Positions 46,220-58,076 of a DNA stretch of 64,000 nucleotides are shown one piece after another. The notes beneath the pieces are model-generated. The model worked only from the letters and a program-made list of their open reading frames with translations, had not been told where the DNA came from and made no database searches. Source of the DNA: Vermamoeba vermiformis. Its lineage: Eukaryota > Tubulinea > Echinamoebida. Where the stretch lies: assembly GCA_045837725.1 (NCBI GenBank), contig JBEWZL010000210.1:1-64000 (forward strand), read 5' to 3'. A program made the translations under genes and the position numbers. How positions within the stretch are numbered: position 1 is the stretch's first letter; every line of letters begins with the position of its first letter.

Positions 46220-47922
46220 TTAATACAGCGCGTATCGCTTAAATATCGCTTTTGCAATACTCTCCAAGCCATTGATCGGTGATCGAAGATGATGAAACTG
46301 TTTGAAGATCTCGATCCAATTTTCGATCGGAAGCAGTTTTCTGATGGTTTCAGCGTTGCGTGCCATATTGTGAATTAATACAATCATATTTTGCTTCACT
46401 TCAGTCCATTCCTTTTCATATTGTTTGTTGCGTTCCGTGTACGGCTTAATAACCGTAAAATAGCCTTCTATCATATCACACTCGACCAAGAAGCAATTCT
46501 CTTCCATCATTTCAGTGAAAAGTTTGCGACTTTGTTCGGATGCGTCCTGTGAGAGTTCATGTCCTAACAAAAACTTCTTCAACGTCCTGTTTTTCTTCAA
46601 CATATTGCATAGCGTCGCAAAATCAAGATCTCTTAATATACCGTGAGTAATTCGGAACGATTCCAGCTTATTTTGAGATACAACTTCTGAAACGAGCTGA
46701 TCCAACACTGGAACGAAGAGATACACGTCCACATGCAAAAGTCTAAGTGTATTATTGACCTTCAATGCATTCGTAAGCTCCTCTATGATTTGATCGTTCG
46801 GTTCTGGAATTGTAATGTCCAATCTTTTCAACGTTGTGTTTTTCTTCAGAGCGTTGATGACTGAGATCCATTCTTGTGTGCTTGACGACGCAGTTACTGA
46901 CAATCCTGGGAGCTGTATATTGTTTTCCAATAACTTTGCAATTGGTTCCAAGCTGTCGTTGTAGTTTCTGTCGGCAATTATGAGGGTCAGATCCGTTGTT
47001 GATTTTCGGTGTTTGAGTCCTTCACATAACTCGGTCAATAACGCTAGACTGATGTTGCAGATGTTTAAGTTACAGGATGCTATTGTATCAGAAGCACATA
47101 GTACTTCTGTAATAGCCGGAATAGCAGTGACCAGATCGCAACGGGAAAATGTCACTGTTGTTACGCTTTTGTTCGTTTTCAATGCTTCAGCGAATTCTCT
47201 TGAGCTTTTGCTTGATAACAGTCCTAAGCGTAATGTTGTAATATGCTTGTTGTTCTTAACGAGGTTGATCATAGCAGCGCATTCATCGTCGTTTAAAGGT
47301 CTGTCAAGAATGTACGGAATAGTGTTGATGTTTGCGTTAACCAATGCGTTAATAATAGGGACTGTTGTGGGTATATTGCATTCTTCCAATGACAGCACCA
47401 AGAAGCGATCCGGATCCATCGAATCTGCCAAAGCTTGACATGCTTCTGGAGTGATAGTGGCACATCGTACAGGCATGGCACGGACCTGAGGTAGTTTCAT
47501 GATCTTTGCCAAATAGGGAGCTGTATGTTCGGTGATTGTAAACTGGGTCAACGCAATGCCGCGGCAATTCGGTAGCTTTTCCACCAAATCCAAAACGCAG
47601 GCCAGATCTTCCGCCTCGAATTCTACCAGATTAACTTCAATGACGTCTGGGGAGGGTAATATCAATTTTGTGAACTCTCTGAGGCTTGCAAGCTCGTCGC
47701 CATAGCCTCCAACGGTGTCCATATGATAAATGAATTTCTTTCCACCCAAAAAATCTAAAAAATCAGGCATCGAGCCCCAAGTGTTCCTATTAATGTGGTA
47801 CTTCATATTCCAAGTTGTTAATAAGCGTCATAATTACAAGTTGATTTACTTACTAGATCACACTTTGGACACAGTACTGCATCGCCCTCAGGCAGCTCGC
47901 TTTGACATAACGAGCAATTCAT
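46220..47922 (-). CDS. Zinc-ribbon plus ribonuclease-inhibitor-type LRR protein
   Basis: Two exons. Exon 1 (47922-about 47859) encodes a small zinc ribbon: NCSLCQSELPEGDAVLCPKCD, with the CxxC pairs visible. A ~50-nt intron leads to a long second exon of about 525 residues with leucine-rich repeats of the longer ribonuclease-inhibitor type, such as NNKHITTLRLGLLSS, TNKSVTTVTFSRCDL and KNTTLKRLDITIPE. No F-box or membrane segment is evident. Such LRR proteins often act as protein-binding scaffolds; no specific partner can be named. Confidence 0.7.
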
Positions 47923-48190
47923 TGTTCTTTATAAAATTATTCAGAAAAAATGGTTGAAGGAGAAGATTTACTTCTAACGCAGCATAATTTTGAATTTATG
48001 CGAATAATGCGCAATTTATTGAGACTGATGAATCACAATATGCCCGATGACGAGACATGTATTGATTAAAAAAATTGTGTTTTTGTTCTAGATATTTACA
48101 TCGCGGTGTCTGGCACCAAAATAACACCTTTTATAACAAAAAGTTGTTCTGTTCAAATCACAATCCATAATTCTACCTGTGGTGATGGGC
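47923..48190. other. Spacer with no recognised feature
   Basis: AT-rich spacer between the zinc-ribbon/LRR start and the PARP-fusion stop codon, both on the minus strand. Nothing is recognised. Confidence 0.3.
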
Positions 48191-51100
48191 CTAATATTTT
48201 TCCCACTGAATATGTCTCGATAGAGGTGCATTAGGGTCCTCATCGCCAGTGTCCATACAATAATGCAAATTGCCAAAAATGTAAAATTGGCTGCCCGTTC
48301 CTTTCTTCTGATTGTCGCGCAAGTGTTGCGTCAACAGTGCCGGGCTCCATTCAGGTCCATAAGGCAAGTAAGCGCCTTCGCCATAATTAATAGCATTAGT
48401 ATTATTAGCACCATTGTCGTTGCCATTGTTGTTGTTGTCGGCCAAATCCACGAATCCACCGCCGCCATTGTCAAGAGCCATTTCAAATGCCATTTGTTCG
48501 CCCGATGTTTTTTCCGATTGCTCTTGAGCATATTGCATCATTAGGGTCTTTGCGAGTGACTTCGGCGTGTGCATCTGACTTCGGAATTTTGCAATGGTCA
48601 GATCACGATCCGCATTTTTCGGTGTGAATAGAGCTGGAATCATATTACTATGATTGACTAGCAAAGATCCAAAGCCTCTTTGACTATACTTCATTTGTCG
48701 CTTCTCGTGGCTTCTAGTCTGTCGTCCAAAGTGCTGCAGATCTACAAAGTTCATGCGCGTGTTCAACGCCCTGATTGCCCTATTACCTCAACATTAGTAC
48801 ATATCCGCATATGACAATATTAATATCATTGACTTACCTCGGCAAGGCAAACACATTGTTACCATCATATAATACACTGACGCAATCCAAGTCGTACATG
48901 GCCACGATATCTTCGGGCTTTTGGAACAACGCCAAAATGATTTGAATGTTGCGCTGAGGATATTGCGAGCACAAAGTCAACGCGTTCTTAGTACGTACTA
49001 CTACAATGTTGAATGCACCAACATGTCGCGCCAACTTATCGTGAATTCGCCGGATCTGTACAGAGCCAAAATTAGAATACGGCGCGAATTTTTGCAAAGA
49101 CTGACCTTATCCTCCGCTTCTTCTTGCGTCATTCCAACAAAATAAATATCAATGTCAGAATTAGCCCACTCGCTGTTCATCGTGTTCAATTCATGCGAAG
49201 GCGTGCACGGTTCAAGTGAGGCCAAGACAGCACCGCCAGACACGACTGTTCGGTCCCACTCAAAGTCCACGAAGAAATTATTCGTGAGTTTGTCGAAGCG
49301 CGAGATGAACTGGCTTAGGGAAGGCACGATAGACGAGCTGCCTTCTTCAAACGCAGAAAATTGTTGCAAATACTTGGTGGAGGGCGGAACAATGACCGGG
49401 AAGTAACGCTCTTCGTCGTCGAGATTTCTGACTTGGAACAAGTCTCGTTGATCATAAACATTGATCAACAGCTCCCTGCTGAACTTTGACTTGCCTAAAA
49501 AGTATAAAGTGTCAGATCTGAGTTCGACATTATGACACGTGTCACATACCAGCTTCGATGAGACGTTTGTAAGTTGAATTCTCAAACTCAATTGCTGAGT
49601 CGATGATGTAATTCGTGAGCAGCGGAATAACTTTTTGCTTGTCTCTCTTAATGTTCTTCAAGCGCAACAAAGATTTGAACGGTAATCGGGCCATGACCAA
49701 CTGTAACATGGCATCTGGAATACCCTAAAATATCAATATCAGTAACATATTTGATTATCATATGTTGCAAGGCTTACTTGGAGTGCACCACGCATAATCT
49801 CGGGCCATTTCTCGATTTTCTTCTCACGCATTAACAGGCGTGAAAATTCTTGGGCAAATTGTTCGCGCTCGGTCCAAGTTGGAAGCAAAAGTCGCTCCAT
49901 GAGTGGAAAACTTGCTGTGAGTTCATCAACTTCCATCGGCTCTTCTTGTTTAGAGGCTCTACTACTAGACTTGAACTTGCCTTTTTTAGAATTGCCTCCC
50001 TTTTGGTACGTGTTCTGTTGCTCGGCACTTTCAGCCTCGAGCTCAGCTCTATGTTGTTCGTACCACTTTCGCAACTGCTTGGCTTGAGGCAACTTAGTGT
50101 TGACGTCAAATCTAACTGAAGCGTGCTTCGTGTTGATCGTTTTGAAGCCCTTGTATTCGTTGACATAAGCACCAGTGACTAAGAACACTTGGCCTTTTTG
50201 CACGGGAGACTCTTCAGCGAATGAATACCACAACACGAGTTGGCTCTTGGTGTTCGTTTGGTCGTTGATGTAGATCGTTCTCTTCGGCATGTCATTGCCT
50301 GTGTTGGGCGATTTCAAGAAGCCCAAAGGACCCACATCAGTAGCCACGGCGACGAAATCTACGAGATGCATTAAGTCGGACCGTAATAATGAAGCCATAG
50401 TACTTACCAACTACTGAGCCATGAGGCAGCTCTCTGATGCTCGCCAAGTCTTGCAAATTCAGCTCTCGTTTAGGGAAGGTATGTGCATCTGCAGGGCTTG
50501 GAATGACTTGCGTGTTGTAATTGAAATTCAACTCATAGTTGTTTTTGACGAGTGCAATGCCCTTTGCGTAAGCAAATTTGACAATGGGATCAACGATGAC
50601 GAACACCTGTCACATGCCAAGTTAACTATTGAATGGATCTACGGTAGTATAAATAAATTAGTCTTACCTTGTCTTCTTGTACGACATCATACCACTGTTT
50701 GGCTTGTTCGTTGTAAGCAACACAACGAAGCCCGTCTCGCTGACAGTAGCAACGTTAGTAATGAACTAGATATATGTGAACTGCACCAATAAGGACTTAC
50801 GTGTTGATCAATCATTTCAAAGTAGAAGAAACAACCCTCCTTGGTATGCTTCTTGTCCACGCCCCACTGGAACATTTGTGATTTGTAAATGACGCGGCCC
50901 TTCACTGCAATAACACCTGACGCATACGGACTGATTTCTTTGATGGTCATAAGCTTGGCTCCTTCAGGCAACTCAACTTCGTGTGCTTCCTCGCCGTCAT
51001 CAACCATTTCATCGTCAGAGTCATCGTTGGCCTCGTCATCCTCAGTTGGTAGGACAAATTTAGTGTTGTTGTTGTTATTAGCGCTCTTGGTATTATTATT

Positions 51101-54046
51101 CGCTAGGAATTCGTAGTTGGATTTCACGGTAGCCAAAATCTTCGAGTAAGGATTCGTGATGCTTTCAACGCTTGGCACAGAGCTTTGAATTTTTTGTTTC
51201 TTTTTGGGAGGCTCGACCACTTCTTCCGAACTATCGTCATCGTATTCGATTGAATCACACACGACGCTATCATCGTCTTCTTCGCTCTCTTCGATTGCAA
51301 CAATTGGCGCATCGCCAGGGAGCTTGAACTCGATCAAATATTTCACTCGTTGTTGGTTCCTAGAAATCCAATTGTTAGTTTTATATCACTTAGCCGGCAA
51401 GGGGGACGCGTACTTATTATAGACCACGTATTGGTCTTCTTGGAAACTGGTCTTAAAGTACTTTGTAGCCGGAACACCGTGACACGAGTGATAATTGATT
51501 GGTGCTGAGGTCAAATCGGGCTGTTGTTGCGTGAACTGTTTGACGTTTCCGAGTGCAACTTCAGAGCACACCATGAATCTGTTGCCTTTCTTCTTGCTCA
51601 CGGTGGAATAATTGACTGAAGTCGATGCTTGAGGAGCAAAGTACAATCCCGCACCAAGCAAACCCTAGGACATAAATGTTAAATTTCTTATACTATTCGC
51701 TACTTGGTTTAGTCCGTACGTAGTCCGTTCTATTGACGCCAAGGTTAGTGACTCGTTTTGGAAGCAAAAGACCTCGTGAAAGAATGCCAAGCCAGTTCTC
51801 TGTAGGACAATATTAGCAAATAGCAATATTACCACGAGGCTATCATTTCTTTACCTATTCTGGAACCATGGAATAACAACTTTCGATTGAAGATCGTGTT
51901 CGTGAAATGAGCGTCTTCGGAGCTTCGTTTGATTTTATAAACGTTCAAGACTTGAAGCTTATTTACCACGCTGTCCTCATCGGCTGGATCTTCGCCCTTT
52001 ATCGTCTTGATGAGCGACAAGTAGTCCCCGCTGTCGGTCGGTAACTCCGAAATTTCACAGTTTAGTGCTTTGTATTTGAACTCAACTTCGAGCTCGTTTA
52101 GAGACGTTCCCGAGGACTCTTCAGCGATCTAAATAATGTATTAGTATTAATTATGTATGCACAAAATTTCGAGTGCGTACCTTGGCAATATCTTTCATTA
52201 ATTGCACGAGCTCTTGTTTCTCTTGAAGTACGTCCAAGGAATCAATGACAGCACGTGACAGCTCTTCTTGTGACTTTCCAATGCGGTGGGGAATTACACT
52301 GTAAAACGAGTTCGACAACTTGTGCACGCGTTGTGTCACTTCCGGGGTAAGAAATCCTCCGCCCTAATACGAATTATTAGCTCAAATCAAAGTTAAGTTG
52401 TTATAGATGGCAATACCTCTAAAATGGGCTCGAGTTCAGCTAGAATTTCCCCGCCCTTTGCAATTTGTTCCACGGTCAAAATGCCCAATGGCGTTTCGAT
52501 GCCTTGCGGAGTAATTTTAGCCTGCACGATGCTCGTCAACATATTGGTGGCTTCATCGTAGATTTGGTTCACTAAGGTCTTGATCTTAGGCGAGATATTA
52601 ATCTTATCGATGTCGAATGTCTCTGCAAAGGTTCTCTTGCGCGGATTTGACGACTTTCGTGCATCTACTTTGCCGGCTCCAGTAATGATCTATTAACATA
52701 TTAATATTGAGTCATTGTGAACAATGAGTATTACATACTCCTGAGCCAATATTAGCTGATACCAAGTCGACTTCCATGTAGTTCTTTCGATCCGAGGATT
52801 TCTCGTCGTAAATCATTTTGAAAACCATCTGAATATTTTTCTTAGAAATTATGATCAATATAAATGGCGGTACTAACCTCGGCTTGTTCTTTGTTCGACA
52901 CATAACGGCATTCTCTTTTACCGCTCGTGTTGGGATCCTCGAGCTCATCAGTACGACCATAATGAGTAAATACACGCCAAAATGATCGCGAGCCTTCAGT
53001 TGCATTATGAATCTCCATGGCGTAGTACTTGTTTTGGTTGGTCTCGAGATCCGTACACTTGCAAAAATATTTAAAAATCAGAATTAAGTGTATTCATAAT
53101 ATTATTCTAGTATTTGAATTACTTACGTGAAACACTACTTTTTTAACTACATCAAACTTATCTGGGAAGTACGGAGCGCATCTGTCACCCCACGGATAGA
53201 TTTTCGTTAAGCCAAAGTATCTGGGGCGATAAGCCTGGGTTGCGGTGGTATTCGTCGTAATGGCATCATTGTCTGTGTATGTTGAAGGGTCGTTGGCGAG
53301 AAAAGTGATCGGATCCTGCAACAAAAATTTAAACACGAACCAGGGCGCAGTCAATTTAAACAAAGCTAATGACCAACACTTACATTTGAATAGGCTGCGA
53401 ATATAGTATTCTTATCTACCTCCTCGAGCTCAATCTTATAAATATCTTCGTCCAAAACAATGCCGCTGGCAATTGAATCGAAAAACCAAGCGGCGCTTAC
53501 CTACGATTGAAATTATAAGACAAAATACGCTATTGAAACGCGAACTTACAATATTACAATTATACTTTCGTGCAGTGTCGAGTTTATACTTGTTATACTT
53601 GACATCTTCGGTGGAAGTGATGACGTGCGTGCACTAAAGCAATAAATTAGCGCAAAACAATCTTGTAAATATTATTTGAAGTACAATAGCTATCGCGGGA
53701 GGCTATAATTTCCTGGAAAAGGTTGATCTGGTTGGGTGTATTTTCAAACTAGCTTACCTTCGAAGAAATAAATCCAGAATAATTACCGCCGTATTTTGAT
53801 ACAATTTTGGAGATATCCGCGGCGTGATTTGATACTCCAACACGAGCGATTGTCAAACCGCCAAACAGATGCTTTAAATCTTTTTGTTTTCTAGCTTCTG
53901 TCGTTGCTTGTTGTGCAACTCCGTCAGCTTCATCATAGAAAGATTTTACGTCGGGAAGCCACGCGAAGTCCACTGAGTAGGAAAAGAATTAAGAAAAATA
54001 ACGCACCTCGCACGAAATTAACTACCAGCATACCTTCGGCAGACAT
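48191..54046 (-). CDS. PARP-like protein fused to OB-fold and nucleotidyltransferase-like domains
   Basis: About 17 exons, ~1,580 residues. In order: BRCT (FGGLTIARVGVSNHAADISK, about residues 38-130), WGR-like (SFWRVFTHYGRTDEL, about 205-300), PARP regulatory (LTVEQIAKGGEILAELEPIL, then FYSVIPHRIG; about 325-450) and ART catalytic (KLLFHGSRIGNWLGILSRGL, GLYFAPQASTSVNYS, RFMVCSEVALGNV; about 455-670). The triad reads His, Tyr and, where PARP1 has Glu988, Gln (EDQYVVYN). Next come an acidic linker, an RPA-like OB-fold (VIAVKGRVIYKSQMFQWG, GLRCVAYNEQAKQWYDVV; about 790-920) and a C-terminal nucleotidyltransferase-like domain (VVSGGAVLASLEP, NSDIDIYFVGM, SQYPQRNIQIILALF, VAMYDLDCVSVLYDG). Exon phases continue from ART to OB (51346-51420). 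A nuclear DNA-damage or nucleic-acid role is inferred; polymer synthesis is doubtful. Confidence 0.8.
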
Positions 54047-54342
54047 TTTAAGTTGTGGTGATTACGTCGTGAAATAATTTGTAATATGCAGCCGACGCGA
54101 AAACCCAAAAGAGAGACATCATTTCTGGGAATTTCTTCTGCCCACGTGCGCGTACTTGTCAACCCGTGACAGTTAGAAGACAGATGAAGTACCGCAGTGT
54201 ACGGGCCTGAGCTGCGTTGTTTACTTGGGAAGGCCAGGTGAGTTTTGGACCAAGGAACAAAATGGTCAAACTGGGTTTTCGCGGTTAACAGTTTTATCAA
54301 ATCACGAACAACAACACTAACGCTTGCTTTGCTATTGGAAAA
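54047..54342. promoter_or_regulatory. Divergent 296-bp promoter region
   Basis: Spacer between the divergent PARP-fusion and F-box/LRR starts. No open frame or repeat is supported. It should serve both genes. Confidence 0.4.
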
Positions 54343-55990
54343 ATGGTAAGAATACATTAAAAAAGAGCCTGGCTCATAAACAACGAAGATCAGCAGAATG
54401 GATTCCTTATTTTTGGCTTATTCAACTTGCCAAAGAACCAAAATCACTTCTTTCTTAGCTCATGATTTTTACGAACGATAATTTAAATTTTTTTAAATTT
54501 TTTTCTCGCTACTAAACGATTAAATTTAGGATCTGAGCGATCTACCAGCAGAGCTTTTAGAAATGGTATTACAAAATATCAAGGACAAAAAAACACTTAG
54601 AGGAGCTCGTTCAGTCAATAGGTCATGGTTTAAAATTTTCCACAACGGCAAATTTGAATTTTATTTCACATCCAAAGACGACTGGAAGCAGATGTGCAAG
54701 ATTTTATCGAGATATCGTACTCCAATCAGCATCTCTCTCAAAAAGAACATATTACAATCGTTTAAAACCATACTTAAGTCAATAACAAAATTAACGACTC
54801 TGGTTTCGTTTTCGATGGATGTGGCTCATGGCAAAGACTTTCCTTCTACCAAAGAGTTGTTAAAATTATCAGTACTATCCAATTTGACGGAACTTAATGT
54901 TGGAATGAAACTTCCGAAAGAATTGAAATCCGTGATGCCGCAACTCCGGATGCACCTCGTGTACCAAGATGGACCAATGGATGACCTGGCTAGTTGTAGT
55001 AGCGTCACACTGACAAATAACGGTCGCATATCAATATCCAAACTGACGGCATTGCAACATTTGTCCTCTGAAAAGGCATTTTATGGCTTAACTTCAACGA
55101 ACCTGACTTCGCTAAGCTTGAAATCCACAAATAGAGCGATCGAAGATATTTTTAACGACCAATCAAATCACTTGTTGACGAACTTAAAGTCACTGGAGTT
55201 ACGCATGGCCGATAGCTACTGCGGATGTCTTCAATCCCTTGTCTTGTTGACTAATTTGGAAAGTCTATTAATAGATACAATGGCGGTCTCTAACGTTCAA
55301 CTATGCAAAACTTTTACCAAGTTGAAGTCGTTTACTTTGACAGGCTCGCCGTCCTTGGACTACGATGAAGATCTGTCGTTCTTATCAGACTTGACTAATT
55401 TAGAAACCCTTAACGTTCGATTGATCAACGATAGTTTCCGTAGCATAAGTCCTCTGACTAATGTCACACAATTAGATATTCAATCAGTGGTTGTGTATCT
55501 CGGTGGGGTCTCTATTTATCGCTACCCCAAGTTATGTGAATACTTTCCTAATTTGGAAACGTTGACATTAGACAGCGCCATGGGAGCAGATATTCACGGA
55601 ATTATTGGGCTAAGCAAACTAACTCGTCTTTTGTTAACACAATCGACCAATCCAACGGATGTAAGTCGCCTGACCCAATTGCGCGAGTTTACAATTGCAG
55701 AAAAGCAAATTGCATTAATTAAACACTGGACGAATTTGGAATGCCTGAGAATTAAGGAAATTTGCAATGAAGATTGGAAACATCAGATCGAGCACATGAC
55801 GAACTTGACGCAATTAGTTTTCAACGGCGCCGGTTTAACAAAAATCAATATTGCTAGTTTACCTACAAAACTGCAATTATTATCAGGCTCGATTGAACCA
55901 TGGAAAGAAAAGCAAACAAAAGACTTGCTCAAAGCATTGCCTAATTTGTATTATGTTGATATTCATCCCTGGAGAAGTGATTTTACGTAA
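54343..55990 (+). CDS. F-box/leucine-rich repeat protein
   Basis: Two exons. The first coding exon is only the ATG (54343-54345), directly followed by a gtaag donor; the acceptor is at 54529. The second exon starts with an F-box (DLSDLPAELLEMVLQNIK, then ARSVNRSWFKIF) and continues for ~450 residues of irregular LRRs, such as LTNLESLLIDTMAV, LTNLETLNVRLIND and FPNLETLTLDSAMG. It resembles the F-box/LRR at 28-29 kb in plan. It is probably an SCF substrate receptor. The direct ATG-intron junction also occurs in three other genes in the window. Confidence 0.8.
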
Positions 55991-56127
55991 TGTAACGATA
56001 CTTAGTAGATTGTTTGGTACCACTACTGCCGCACGTCAATAAGTCCAACGCCATGTAATAAACCCATTTTAAATGTTGTTTTCATGAATTTTCTTTTGAA
56101 GCTTGTACGCGAGCGTGACTTTATTAA

Positions 56128-57973
56128 TTAATTGAGTTTGCCGTTCAAATAATTGGTGAAGAACGCCAATGCCTCTAAAGGCTTGTACGTGGGTACCTGT
56201 CACACGAGCAAAGATTAGATCCAAAAATTCATTTGTTAGTAGCGACTTTATGCTTACCATGTGACCAGCGCCTTTAATCGTAATAAATGAAACGCTCTAA
56301 TGAAAATAAAGAACGTTAATAAATGGCGGTTATGGTTATGGATCTGATCCGCTTACTTGATCGTATTTAATCAAATAGCCACCGTTTTGAGTATAGCCCA
56401 ATTCATCAGTAACAAACCAGGGCTGCCAAGCTGCCTTGACGGGCAAACCGAGAGCTCTGACACATCGCTCGGTACCGAGGTACGGCACGCAACTGTCAGC
56501 ATCACCGCTGTACACGAGGATCTTCAATTTGCCGTTCATGAGTGCTTTGTAGTACGTGAACATTGTAGGCTCATATTGCACGTATTGAATGTGCGAAGAG
56601 CAGACGTCCCAGTCTTGGAATGAATTTGGCGACACGTGTAACGCCGCTTTCACTGATGCCTACGAAAAAGTAGATCCGTTAATCAATGCTAAAATTCAAT
56701 TGCAATACACATATTAGGCACTAAAATCACTTAAATATTAATGACATTGATTATGATTGTTAAGGCTGTCAGTTCGAATCTTTGGATCGGGATGCAGGAA
56801 CTTACCTGATTGACGTATTTAACGACATAATCGACGGCAATGCACGGAACAAATGTTTGACTACGAGGACCAGCACCCAAAGCGGTTCCATGAGTGAAGC
56901 ATCCGCCGTGTGGATCTGGACCACCACCAAGGCAGGGAGCGTAGATGTTATAAGGATTAATGTACTTAGTATTCGATGTTATGAGCTGGCTAACGAGGTC
57001 TTTGCAAGTCTGATTATTGTTCGGATAAATAACGCCATTGCAAATTTTCTTCGCGTTTTCGTAATCGACTTCGTTAAGTAAGGCGTGATTGGCAATAAAA
57101 TCAAAATAGCCATTTGCGTCGTATAAGTTGTCGAATGAAGGATTGCCAGCCATAAAGCCTTTAAAATTAATATCATTTTTGCCACGGGCGATCTGGTACG
57201 CCAATTCAGGAACGTAATGGCCAGCATAAGATTCGCCTAGGATAATACATTAAAAATGCTGTAAATATTTAAATATGACGTACCTGCAATATAGAAGTCA
57301 TTATTTTTGAATTTGTAGAACTGTTTGAACCATTCCAAAACGAATCTGTAATTGTCAGCGGCAGTTGTATTATCACCAACAGTGTAATTCTTGTCCAATG
57401 CATATGAAAATCCAACTCCGATCGGTGCCTCGACATAGATCATATTTGCGACCTTATTCCAGCTGTAGGGATTGATCTTAAGCGTTTTTCCATCGGGTTC
57501 ATATCACAAATAATCAGATCCGATCTACTAACGATATAAATATAATTATGAAGATACTTACGAACAGTAAATGGACCATGTTCAGTTAAAAAGCCAAGAA
57601 CACTCGAGCATCCACTAAGGCAGATCAAAAATTAATTTTCGTCATCTACGCGATCTTTAATTTAATTAATTATGAAAGTATCATCACTATTCCATCTAAT
57701 TTTTAAAACAACGAGATGAATAACTTACGGTCCTCCGTTCAGCCATAAAACGACAGGATCATTAGCAGGATTGTTCTGTGACTCCACAAACCAGAAAAAT
57801 AAATTCTTTCCTCGAACATTATCGACAGTAATATAGCCAGAATATTGAGTGAAGTTAATTTTGTCTGTCAAGCCCGGCAGATTCGTGATCGGTGCCACAA
57901 CTGTTGCTTGGCTCAATAGAGCGCAAGCTCCGAGACATATTGTTATATAAACTATAATGTTATATAGGTGCAT
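56128..57973 (-). CDS. Serine carboxypeptidase (S10 family)
   Basis: About seven exons. An N-terminal signal segment ([20 protein letters not shown]) is followed by [46 protein letters not shown] and the nucleophile motif [12 protein letters not shown] spliced across the exon join near 57290. The catalytic Asp lies in [14 protein letters not shown] near 56520, and the His in IKGAGHMVP near 56280. Spaced Cys residues fit disulfides. It ends NYLNGKLN. All parts of the S10 triad are present, so an active acid carboxypeptidase of the secretory/lysosomal system is expected. It starts 103 bp from the divergent COG6 gene. Confidence 0.85.
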
Positions 57974-58076
57974 TGTGTGCTATAAAAATAAACAAAGGAA
58001 CAAACGGGAAAATCTAATCATTTGCCTTGTCCCGCCAATGCATTAACAGCACTATTTATTTATAAGATGATATAAT
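57974..58076. promoter_or_regulatory. Divergent 103-bp promoter region
   Basis: The carboxypeptidase and COG6 start codons are only 103 bp apart on opposite strands, the shortest divergent spacer in the window. It contains AT-rich DNA with TATTTATTTATAAG near 58052. Confidence 0.45.
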
